From Rhodoferax sp. (lineage in GTDB: Bacteria > Pseudomonadota > Gammaproteobacteria > Burkholderiales > Burkholderiaceae_C), in the NCBI GenBank assembly GCA_018882485.1, contig VERU01000186.1, positions 1-5,746 of the forward strand: a DNA stretch of 5,746 nt. Reading direction: 5' to 3'. Each line of letters starts with the position of its first letter. Position 1 is the stretch's first letter. This document shows positions 1 to 5,610 of this stretch, piece after piece. A program made the translations under genes and the position numbers. The notes below the pieces were generated by a model. The model did no database searches and was not told where the DNA came from. It saw only the letters and a list, made by a program, of their open reading frames with translations.

Positions 1-692
1 GCGACAAACAGGTTGGCCGGCTGGTTGTAGATGACCTCGGGCGAACCGATCTGCTGGATTTCGGCCCGGCTCATCACGACCACCCGGTCGGCCAGCGTCA
101 TGGCCTCGATCTGGTCGTGGGTCACGTACAAGGTGGTCACACCCAGCGCGTGGTGCAGGTGCTTGATGTGCGAGCGCATGGTCACGCGCAGCTTGGCATC
201 GAGGTTGGACAGGGGCTCGTCCATCAGAAAAACCGAGGGCTGGCGGACGATGGCGCGCGCCAGGGCCACCCGCTGGCGCTGGCCACCGGACAGCTCGCGG
301 GGACGGCGATCCAGGTAGTCAGCGAGTTCCACCTGGTTGGCGGCTCGCATCACCGCCGGATGGATGTCGGCACGGGGTGTTCCGCGGATGCGCAGGGGAA
401 AACTGATGTTTTCGTACACCGTCATGTTCGGGTAGAGCCCGTAACTCTGGAACACCATGGCGACATCGCGGTCCTTGGGTTCGAGCGTATTGACGCAACG
501 GTCGCCAATCCAGATTTCGCCGGTGCTCGGCGATTCGAGCCCAGCCACCATGCGCATGGTGGTGGTCTTGCCGCAGCCGCTGGGCCCGAGCAGCACCAGG
601 AATTCGCCGTCGGCGATGTCGAGTGACATCTGCCGCACACCCAGCACCGGTCCCCAGGACTTGGCGATGTCTTTCAATTGCACTCGGGCCAT
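1..692 (-). CDS. ABC transporter ATP-binding protein, MalK/UgpC type (3' end beyond window)
   Basis: Cytoplasmic ATPase subunit of a carbohydrate-type (CUT1-like) ABC importer. It would pair with two permeases and a binding protein, none of which is in the window. The ATG is at 692 and 230 codons are visible. All nucleotide-binding motifs are intact: Walker A GPSGCGKTT (residues 36-44), Q-loop Gln82 in VFQSYGLYPNMTV, signature LSGGQ (134-138), Walker B VFLMDE ending in Glu159, D-loop SNLD (162-165), H-loop His192 in VTHDQ. MalK/UgpC proteins usually have about 350-370 residues, so the missing part is the C-terminal TOBE/regulatory region. The last visible residues (GSPEVIYNQPANLFVA) match the usual junction into that region. 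The gene starts 8 bases after the stop of the tandem SnoaL gene, so it is the sixth gene of the operon. Substrate specificity cannot be read from the ATPase; sugar, polyol or glycerol-phosphate-like compounds are typical of the family. Confidence 0.95.
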   Translation of the reverse strand, partial: MARVQLKDIAKSWGPVLGVRQMSLDIADGEFLVLLGPSGCGKTTTMRMVAGLESPSTGEIWIGDRCVNTLEPKDRDVAMVFQSYGLYPNMTVYENISFPLRIRGTPRADIHPAVMRAANQVELADYLDRRPRELSGGQRQRVALARAIVRQPSVFLMDEPLSNLDAKLRVTMRSHIKHLHHALGVTTLYVTHDQIEAMTLADRVVVMSRAEIQQIGSPEVIYNQPANLFV

Positions 693-698
693 CGTTTG

Positions 699-703
699 CC
701 TCA
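699..703 (-). promoter_or_regulatory. Ribosome binding site of the ABC ATPase gene
   Basis: TGAGG lies 6 bases upstream of the ATG at 692. Its TGA is also the stop codon of the preceding tandem SnoaL gene, so a terminating ribosome sits directly on this site. This supports 692 as the start. Confidence 0.6.
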
Positions 704-1657
704 GGCTTGCGGCGCGAGGATCTGCATCCAGATCGCCACGTCATCGATCAGCAGCCATTCGCGCACCAGGCGTTGGCCGGCGAATTCGGCATGGGAGATG
801 CCCAGCAGTTCCACCGGCCGGCCGCTCGGCTCGCCGTAGCGCCCCGGGCCTGCATGGCGGGCCCGCACCCGCCAGCGCAGGGCCACAGCAGGGGACCGTT
901 CGGGGCGACGGCACTCCACCAGGTGCTCGACGCGGAAATCCACCGAGTCGAAAGCCCCGCGCAAGCCGGCCCAGAAGGCGCGCACCTCGGCGTGGCCGTG
1001 CAGGGCCTCACCCCCGGGGGCAGCCAGGGCGATGGCCCGGTCACAGGCGGGCTCCAGGGCTGCCACACCGGGTCGGCCCCACAGCGCCTCGTACAGCAGG
1101 CGGTAGCTTTGGGCCAGGGGGCGGTCATCGCGCAGGGAGTGGTAGCCGACAGGGGGCGCCGGCATCGCCGGCCTGGCACGAGGCCCCCGCGCGGCCAGCC
1201 AAGTGCGTGCCAGCGAGGCCGCATCGCTGCCGATCTGTCGGGCGATGGCGCCCTGGTCGCGCACCAGCCACTCATGCACGATGCGGTTGTCCCTGCAGAC
1301 GCAATCGGCGATGGTTCGCACATGGATGCGGCGGCCAGTCGGCAGGCCGAAGGCGCCGGGCCCCAGATGGGTCATGGGCGAGAAGATCCGGTGCGACGAC
1401 AGGAAGCCGCCATCTTCGTCACCGGACTGCAGCACATCCTCGGCCAGCAATTCCCGATCGGGAAAGGCCGCCAGGGTGTCGCGCGTGGACTGGACCACGG
1501 CATCGGCCCCGATGCTCACGCCGCCGGGGGTCTCCACCGCACAGTCGGGGCTGTAGTAGCGGTGGATGTCGTCGATGCGTCGCCCCTCCCAGATGCGTTC
1601 GGTGATGACCCGGATGTAGTGGTCCAGGTCGGTGAACTCGGCGTCGAAACCCTTCAT
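701..1657 (-). CDS. Tandem two-domain SnoaL-like / NTF2-like protein
   Basis: A 318-residue soluble protein built from two SnoaL-like (NTF2-fold, alpha+beta barrel) domains, about residues 1-145 and 180-318, joined by a linker rich in Ala, Pro and Arg (about 150-172). The halves align at their ends: TGRRIHVRTIADCVCRDNRIVHEWLVRD in pieces (residues 107-134) parallels SGRPVELLGISHAEF...RLVREWLLID (278-305). Each carries W-x3-D (W130/D134 and W301/D305), followed by a similar helix (GAIARQIG; VAIWMQIL). Single SnoaL-like proteins have about 130-180 residues, so this is an internal duplication or fusion. No signal peptide or membrane segment is seen. The family includes polyketide cyclases, ester cyclases and isomerases; the role here is unknown. 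The ATG overlaps the lacI stop (ATGA) and has a strong AGGAGG 4 bases upstream, which fixes the start. The fold is a confident call, the function is not. Confidence 0.85.
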   Translation of the reverse strand: MKGFDAEFTDLDHYIRVITERIWEGRRIDDIHRYYSPDCAVETPGGVSIGADAVVQSTRDTLAAFPDRELLAEDVLQSGDEDGGFLSSHRIFSPMTHLGPGAFGLPTGRRIHVRTIADCVCRDNRIVHEWLVRDQGAIARQIGSDAASLARTWLAARGPRARPAMPAPPVGYHSLRDDRPLAQSYRLLYEALWGRPGVAALEPACDRAIALAAPGGEALHGHAEVRAFWAGLRGAFDSVDFRVEHLVECRRPERSPAVALRWRVRARHAGPGRYGEPSGRPVELLGISHAEFAGQRLVREWLLIDDVAIWMQILAPQA

Positions 1658-2685
1658 GCTGCCTCCTCGTTGGGAGGCACGCGGGCCGATTCGCGCACCA
1701 CCAGCCGCCCGTGTACCACCACATTGCGCCCCGGCGCGCCCTGGCGCTCGCCCAGGTAGCCCTGCAGCAGCTCGACGGTGGCCTCCACCATCGGTTCGAC
1801 GGGCTGCTCGTAGGTGGTCAGGCGGTAGGATGCCCAGTCGGCCTGCGGCACGTTGTCGAATCCCACCACGGAAACGTCCCCGGGCACCTGCAGCCCGCAG
1901 TCGTGGCGCAGCGCATCGAGCACCGCGATGGCCATCTGGTCACCGGCGACGAACACGGCATCGGGTCGATCACCGGGCTGGCTGAACAGGTCGCGCGCGG
2001 CCTGCCGCGCCTGCACGACGTCGTAATTGCCGACCGCTCGGGCGTAGATGCGCTGCCCTGCCCGGGCCAGGCCCTCGCGGAAGCCGCGCTCACGCTCCAG
2101 GTTGGTGGATGAGTCTTCGCGCCCGGCGATGTAGGCGATGCGCCGGTGTCCACCGGCCACCAGAAACCCGGCGATGGCGCGTCCGCCGCCCTCGTTGTCG
2201 GAGCGCACCGAACTCACCTCGGCGCCACCGCCCGAGGCCATGATGCGATTGAACAGCACCACCGGGATGCTGGCGTCGGCACAGCGCTGGGCCAGCGCGG
2301 AGGACAGCGTGGTCGCACCCAGCACGATGCCATCGACGTTGTACTGCAGGATTTCGTCCACCAGGCTGTCGGTGTTGCCGCCGTCGCTGATGAAGATCAG
2401 CACGTGGTAGCCGTCCTGCTGCAGGCGGCGGGCCAGCCGTTCCAGGACCACCGGATAGAACAGGTTCTCGATGTAGGACAGAACCAGGCCGATGATGCGC
2501 GACCGACCGGTGATCAGGCTGCGCGCATGGGCATTGGGGCGGTAACCGAGCTTGCGCGCAGCGGCCTGCACCTTTTGCCGGGTCAGGTCCGACACACTGG
2601 CGCCCGCCGTGTAGCAGCGGCTGACGGCGGACTGCGACACGCCGGCGAGCCGGGCGACATCGGTGGAGGTGACCTGGGCTTTCAT
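1654..2685 (-). CDS. LacI-family transcriptional regulator
   Basis: A 343-residue repressor-type regulator, the usual LacI/GalR length (330-360). The N-terminal helix-turn-helix is at about residues 6-25 (TSTDVARLAGVSQSAVSRCY), followed by the third helix and a hinge at about 49-62 with Leu57 in ARSLITG, matching the Leu that intercalates at a central CpG in LacI-family operators. The periplasmic-binding-protein-like effector domain follows: SRIIGLVLS at 62, VDGIVLGA at 117, PVVLFNR at 141, SVRSDNEGGG at 159, GHRRIAYIAG at 179, PDAVFVAGDQMAIAVLDAL at 241, and VSVVGFDN at 271 with the C-terminal TTYEQP at 290. The ATG at 2685 overlaps the SDR stop as ATGA; MDGRMKAQ at 2697 is an alternative start. 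No strong SD precedes it, consistent with coupling. It probably controls its own operon through the palindromes at 5417 and 5555. The effector is likely the transported compound or a metabolite of it (inference). Confidence 0.95.
   Translation of the reverse strand: MKAQVTSTDVARLAGVSQSAVSRCYTAGASVSDLTRQKVQAAARKLGYRPNAHARSLITGRSRIIGLVLSYIENLFYPVVLERLARRLQQDGYHVLIFISDGGNTDSLVDEILQYNVDGIVLGATTLSSALAQRCADASIPVVLFNRIMASGGGAEVSSVRSDNEGGGRAIAGFLVAGGHRRIAYIAGREDSSTNLERERGFREGLARAGQRIYARAVGNYDVVQARQAARDLFSQPGDRPDAVFVAGDQMAIAVLDALRHDCGLQVPGDVSVVGFDNVPQADWASYRLTTYEQPVEPMVEATVELLQGYLGERQGAPGRNVVVHGRLVVRESARVPPNEEAA
1660..1679 (-). promoter_or_regulatory. Shine-Dalgarno of tandem SnoaL gene inside a hairpin
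   Basis: On the leftward transcript the 3' end of lacI reads TGCCTCC-CAACGA-GGAGGCA, a perfect 7-bp stem with a 6-base loop. The 3' arm contains most of AGGAGG (1667-1662), which stands 4 bases before the ATG at 1657. The hairpin would mask the site until ribosomes finishing lacI open it. The stem and the SD are seen in the sequence; the coupling role is inferred. Confidence 0.5.
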
Positions 2686-3476
2686 GCGGCCGTCCATCCG
2701 CCATCCACCATGAGGGCGCTGCCGGTCACCAGGGCCGACGCGTCGCTGGCGAGGAACACCACCGCCCCCATCACATCCTGCACCCGGCCGATACGCCCGA
2801 GCGCGATGCGGGACTGCACGTAGTCGCGAAACGCCGGATCGGCCAGCATGGGGCGGGTCAGCTCGGTTTCGATGAACGTCGGGCACAGGGTGTTGACCCG
2901 TATGCCACTCGGACCGAGTTCCCATGCCAGGGCCTTGCACAGGCCCTCCAGCGCGTGCTTGCTGGCGCAGTACACCGTGCGCTTCGGGCCGCCGACATGC
3001 CCCATCTGCGACGAGACATGGATGATGGACCCGGGAAGGCCGGCATCGACCAGGCGACCGGCCACCTCGCGGGACAGGTAGAAAGCGGCCTTGATGTTGA
3101 GATCGGTGACGGCGTCGAGGTCACGGTCCTGCAGATCGCGCAGCAATCCGGGCCGGTTGGTGCCCGCGCTGTTGAGCAGCACCTGGTAGGGGGCACGGTC
3201 GGCCAAGGCCTGCCGCACGGCCACCGGGTCAGTGACGTCCAGCACCAGCGGCTCGGCCTGTCCGCCCTGCTCACGCAGGGCGTGCGCGGCCTGCTCCAGG
3301 CCTTCGGCGGAACGGGCCACCAGGGTCACCCGGGCGCCGGCCTGGGACAAGGCATGGGCCGCTGCCAGGCCTATGCCCCGGCTGGCGCCCACCACCAGCG
3401 CGCGCCGGCCGTCGAGCCGGAACGACGGCGTGCGCAGCTTGTCCAGGCCGGCTTCGGGGCTTGCGTCGGACGCCAT
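2682..3476 (-). CDS. SDR family NAD(P)-dependent oxidoreductase
   Basis: A 264-residue classical short-chain dehydrogenase/reductase with a Rossmann fold, cytoplasmic. Visible are the cofactor loop GASRGIG (residues 30-36), LNSAG at 101-105 (usual form NNAG, one substitution), Asn127 in LNIKA, catalytic Ser156 in HVSSQMG, Tyr169 and Lys173 in YCASK, and the C-terminal GSALMVDGGW. Beta-2 ends LVARS with no acidic residue, mildly favouring NADP(H). The best match is with FabG/gluconate 5-dehydrogenase-like members acting on hydroxyl or keto groups of sugar acids or polyols; the exact substrate is not readable. It begins 4 bases after the stop of the SnoaL-like gene, and its TGA overlaps the lacI ATG. 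The start is uncertain: ATG 3527, in frame, has a better ribosome site (GGGAG, 4 bases upstream), would add 17 residues and would overlap the preceding gene by 47 bases. In the pathway it probably oxidises a secondary alcohol beside the HDH-like enzyme. Confidence 0.93.
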   Translation of the reverse strand: MASDASPEAGLDKLRTPSFRLDGRRALVVGASRGIGLAAAHALSQAGARVTLVARSAEGLEQAAHALREQGGQAEPLVLDVTDPVAVRQALADRAPYQVLLNSAGTNRPGLLRDLQDRDLDAVTDLNIKAAFYLSREVAGRLVDAGLPGSIIHVSSQMGHVGGPKRTVYCASKHALEGLCKALAWELGPSGIRVNTLCPTFIETELTRPMLADPAFRDYVQSRIALGRIGRVQDVMGAVVFLASDASALVTGSALMVDGGWTAA

Positions 3477-3480
3477 GGGT

Positions 3481-4017
3481 TCAGCCACGCGGGGACGGGC
3501 GGGGGGCGATGCGCTCACCCCGGTCATAGGTCTCCCAGCCCTGGCCCCGGAAGGGGTCCACACCGAGCTGCTGCATCACGTGCGGAAAATCGACCATCAC
3601 CCAGTTGTCCACGATCTTGCCGTCTTCGACCTTCCAGAAATCCATGTAACGGATCTCGACGCGCCGGCCGGTGGGGGCGATGCCCATGAACTCGCCGGAA
3701 TGCGTGGCCTCCTGCCGGCCAAAGGCGGCCATCCACTGGCCCTGCACCAGACGCGCCTCGTCAATGCAGACCTTGTCCGAAAACGCGGCCTGGAAGGGTC
3801 GCTGCCAGTTGTCCTGGAACTCGCGCAGGCCGTTCTTGGTGCCGCAGCCGGCGTTGCCCATCCAGCGGAACTGCGGCGCAAAAAAGCGGCCCATGCCCTC
3901 GATGTCGTGGTCGTTCAGGCCGTCCACCATGGCCTCGACCACGCGCTGCGTCTGCGCGGTCTGCGACAGGTCGTTGTCGCGGGTCAGCGCCGCCTGCTCG
4001 GGACGCGCGCCCTTCAT
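3481..4017 (-). CDS. SnoaL-like / ester cyclase family protein (NTF2 fold)
   Basis: A 178-residue soluble single-domain SnoaL-like protein. After a variable, polar N-terminus (about 1-22) comes the first helix ([17 protein letters not shown], 25-41), then [19 protein letters not shown] with the typical acceptor turn, [14 protein letters not shown] (68-81), the strand [18 protein letters not shown] (93-110), [16 protein letters not shown] (115-130), and the end [22 protein letters not shown] (131-152, in pieces) with W139-x3-D143. This matches the annotation class 'ester cyclase' or SnoaL-like polyketide cyclase; an Asp near this point is the acid/base residue in SnoaL. No polyketide genes are nearby, so a cyclase role is doubtful; isomerisation, dehydration or hydrolysis of a pathway intermediate is as plausible. 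The ATG at 4017 overlaps the stop of the HDH-like gene (ATGA). A weak GGGCGGG lies upstream. The Arg/Pro-rich C-terminus (164-178) looks disordered. Confidence 0.88.
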   Translation of the reverse strand: MKGARPEQAALTRDNDLSQTAQTQRVVEAMVDGLNDHDIEGMGRFFAPQFRWMGNAGCGTKNGLREFQDNWQRPFQAAFSDKVCIDEARLVQGQWMAAFGRQEATHSGEFMGIAPTGRRVEIRYMDFWKVEDGKIVDNWVMVDFPHVMQQLGVDPFRGQGWETYDRGERIAPRPSPRG

Positions 4018-5342
4018 GCCGAACCCGCCCGCGCCGGCACCGGCTGGTACCAGGGCACCTCGGCACGGTCCCCGTAGCGGCGCACCCGCAGGTTGGCCTG
4101 CTCGCCATGGCCGGCAAAGTTTTCCATATGGCACAGGCGCGAGCAGACCTCGCCGATGCGGGCCGAGGCATCATCCGTCAGAACCCGCTGGTAGGTGCAG
4201 GTCTTGAGAAACTTGCCGACCCACAGGCCGCCGGTATAGCGCGCGTTCTTGTTGGTCGGCAGCGTGTGGTTGGTGCCGATCACCTTGTCGCCGAAGCTCA
4301 CGTTGGTGCGGGGCCCGAGAAACAGTGCGCCATAGTTGGTCATGCGCTGCAGGAAGTAATCCGGATCCCGGGTCATCACCTGCACATGCTCGGAGGCGAT
4401 CTCGTCGGCCTTGGCCACCATTTCATCCTCGGTGTCGCAGACGATGACTTCCCCGTAGACCTCCCATGCCTTGCCGGCAATCGCCGCCGTCGGCAGAATC
4501 CCGAGCTGACGCTCCACTTCGGCCAGCGTGTCTCGCGCCAGTTTTTCCGAGGTGGTCAGCAGCACGGCCGGCGAAGTGGGCCCATGCTCTGCCTGACCCA
4601 GCAGGTCGACCGCACACATTTCTCCATCCACGGTGTCGTCGGCAATCACCAGGGTCTCGGTCGGCCCGGCAAACAGGTCGATGCCGACCCGGCCGTACAG
4701 CTGGCGCTTGGCCTCGGCCACGAACATGTTGCCCGGCCCCACCAGCATGTCCACAGGCTTGATCGAGCCCGTGCCGATGGCCATGGCGGCAACGGCCTGG
4801 ACACCGCCCAGCACCAGGATCTCATCCGCGCCGGCGAAATGCATCGCGGCCACTATGGCAGGGTGCGGCTCACCTTGGAACGGCGGCGCGGTGGCGATCA
4901 CCCGCGGCACCCCGGCCACCTTGGCGGTCAGCACGCTCATGTGGGCGGAGGCCAGCAGCGGGTACTTGCCGCCCGGGATGTAGCAACCCACGTTGTTCAT
5001 GGGAATGTGCTTGTGACCGAGCACCACACCTGGCAAGGTCTCCACCTCGACGTCCTGCAGACTGTCTCGCTGAATCTGGGCGAAGTTGCGGATCTGCGTC
5101 TGAGCGAAGCGGATGTCTTCAACCTCCCGGGGTGACAACCGGGCCACGGCGGCACGGATTTCGTCCTGACTGAGCGTGAATCGCTCAGGCTCCCACTGGT
5201 CGAACTTGCGCGAGTACTCACGCACAGCTTCGTCGCCCCGCTGCTCGATGTCCTTCAGGATTCCTTCGACAGTGCTGCGGACTTGAGCATCCGCCTGGGC
5301 GATGGAGGCGGCGTCTTTGCCACGCTTGAGATAACGGATCAC
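4014..5342 (-). CDS. Histidinol dehydrogenase-family enzyme, catabolic HpsN-like type
   Basis: A 442-residue NAD-dependent, Zn-dependent alcohol dehydrogenase of the HisD fold, the first gene of the operon. Key HisD residues are present by motif: Zn ligands Gln250 and His253 (GQAEHG), Asp352 ([15 protein letters not shown]) and His412 (FAGHGEQ); catalytic Glu318-His319 (ASEHVQV). Also visible are [10 protein letters not shown] (119-128), [12 protein letters not shown] (177-188) and the dinucleotide-region VGPGN (201-205) with FAGPTETLV (224-232). Segments such as [19 protein letters not shown] and [19 protein letters not shown] are those I associate with HpsN-type homologues (2,3-dihydroxypropane-1-sulfonate 3-dehydrogenase) in catabolic clusters rather than biosynthetic HisD. 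No his genes are near. Automated pipelines would probably name it hisD. It likely performs a four-electron oxidation of a primary alcohol to a carboxylate; the substrate is unknown. The GTG start at 5342 is chosen because GAGG lies 6 bases upstream and the family usually begins near IRYLKRG; an ATG at 5414 would add 24 unconserved-looking residues without an SD. Confidence 0.92.
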   Translation of the reverse strand: MIRYLKRGKDAASIAQADAQVRSTVEGILKDIEQRGDEAVREYSRKFDQWEPERFTLSQDEIRAAVARLSPREVEDIRFAQTQIRNFAQIQRDSLQDVEVETLPGVVLGHKHIPMNNVGCYIPGGKYPLLASAHMSVLTAKVAGVPRVIATAPPFQGEPHPAIVAAMHFAGADEILVLGGVQAVAAMAIGTGSIKPVDMLVGPGNMFVAEAKRQLYGRVGIDLFAGPTETLVIADDTVDGEMCAVDLLGQAEHGPTSPAVLLTTSEKLARDTLAEVERQLGILPTAAIAGKAWEVYGEVIVCDTEDEMVAKADEIASEHVQVMTRDPDYFLQRMTNYGALFLGPRTNVSFGDKVIGTNHTLPTNKNARYTGGLWVGKFLKTCTYQRVLTDDASARIGEVCSRLCHMENFAGHGEQANLRVRRYGDRAEVPWYQPVPARAGSA

Positions 5343-5348
5343 TTCTAG

Positions 5349-5352
5349 CCTC
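5349..5352 (-). promoter_or_regulatory. Ribosome binding site deciding the GTG start of the HDH-like gene
   Basis: GAGG on the minus strand ends 6 bases before the GTG at 5342. The in-frame ATG at 5414 has no comparable site, and its upstream bases belong to the candidate operator, so the GTG is preferred. Confidence 0.6.
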
Positions 5353-5416
5353 GCAGGTCTGTTGTGCTGGGACGGATAGCGGCTTGAAAGTCCATAGCCT
5401 GATGGCCAGGACATTA

Positions 5417-5430
5417 CGAATACGTATGCA
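5417..5430. promoter_or_regulatory. Candidate LacI-family operator 1 (operon side)
   Basis: CGAATACGTATGCA is an inverted repeat centred on CpG at 5423/5424. The right half GTATGCA is the exact complement of TGCATAC; the left half matches it at 5 of 7 bases. It lies 75 bases upstream of the GTG of the HDH-like gene. CpG-centred palindromes of 14-16 bp are typical LacI-family operators, and the operon's regulator has the hinge Leu (Leu57) expected to insert at the CpG. The pairing of site and regulator is inferred. Confidence 0.55.
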
Positions 5431-5518
5431 GTCTACTTTCTGGCGACAGACAGATCGGCTCGGGTTTTCCCAGGGTGCTTCGGATCATTCAAACAATTCC
5501 GCATGCGGGCCAATGGAC

Positions 5519-5547
5519 TTGTCATCTTCGTGAGTCTTGTCTAGACT
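5519..5547 (+). promoter_or_regulatory. Sigma70-like promoter for the rightward gene
   Basis: TTGTCA at 5519-5524 matches the -35 consensus at 5 of 6 bases. After a 17-base spacer, TAGACT at 5542-5547 matches the -10 at 4 of 6. The expected start site is about 5553-5556, directly at the left edge of candidate operator 2, the usual arrangement for repression. Consensus matching alone can mislead in GC-rich genomes. Confidence 0.45.
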
Positions 5548-5554
5548 GCCGCAA

Positions 5555-5568
5555 TGCATACGCATGCA
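5555..5568. promoter_or_regulatory. Candidate LacI-family operator 2 (rightward-gene side)
   Basis: TGCATACGCATGCA is a CpG-centred inverted repeat (centre 5561/5562) with 6 of 7 paired positions. It shares the 13-base stretch TACGYATGCAGTC with operator 1 at 12 identical positions plus one C/T change, in the same orientation, with centres 138 bp apart. It occupies about +1 to +14 of the predicted rightward promoter. Two copies of the same palindrome in one control region make a chance match less likely; the binding protein is inferred to be the LacI-type product encoded in the operon. Confidence 0.55.
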
Positions 5569-5610
5569 GTCACAAATAGGAAGATACCAACTCGCGACAC
5601 GGTGGGCGTG

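Larger units (their letters stand above)
5343..5610. other. Divergent intergenic control region
   Basis: This stretch separates the leftward operon from the rightward HhH gene. It is less GC-rich than the genes and carries no credible ORF. It holds the HDH-like gene's ribosome site, two related CpG-centred inverted repeats (5417 and 5555) and a rightward sigma70-like promoter. A clear leftward promoter was not found, although one must exist for the operon. No terminator-like hairpin with a T-run was seen. Confidence 0.7.

Noticed and set aside
457..1759. Two long rightward open frames (382 and 378 codons) opposite the tandem SnoaL gene
   Set aside because: They lie antisense to well-supported genes, have Arg/Pro/Gly-rich low-information translations with no family motifs, and are the usual by-product of high GC3 on the coding strand.
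2686..2940. N-terminal extension of the LacI-family frame back to 2940
   Set aside because: The added 85 residues overlap the SDR coding region, lack domain features and precede the normal helix-turn-helix start of LacI proteins.
3481..4017. Polyketide cyclase function for the SnoaL-like gene
   Set aside because: The family name suggests it, but there are no polyketide synthase or tailoring genes and the operon looks catabolic.
4107..5135. A 342-codon rightward open frame opposite the HDH-like gene
   Set aside because: Its translation is His/Gly/Arg-rich with no recognisable domain, and it mirrors the HDH-like codons. The minus-strand frame has all catalytic motifs.
5343..5414. Upstream ATG start at 5414 for the HDH-like gene
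   Set aside because: No Shine-Dalgarno, only two bases from the candidate operator, and the extra 24 residues do not fit the family N-terminus. GTG 5342 has GAGG at good spacing.
5391..5420. Leftward promoter TTCGTA-N18-TATGGA
   Set aside because: Only 3 of 6 matches in each box. It would overlap operator 1 suggestively, but it is too weak to list as a feature.
5499..5508. Perfect 10-bp palindrome CCGCATGCGG as a third operator
   Set aside because: Its centre is ApT rather than CpG and it is out of register with the other two sites; short GC-rich palindromes like this are common by chance.
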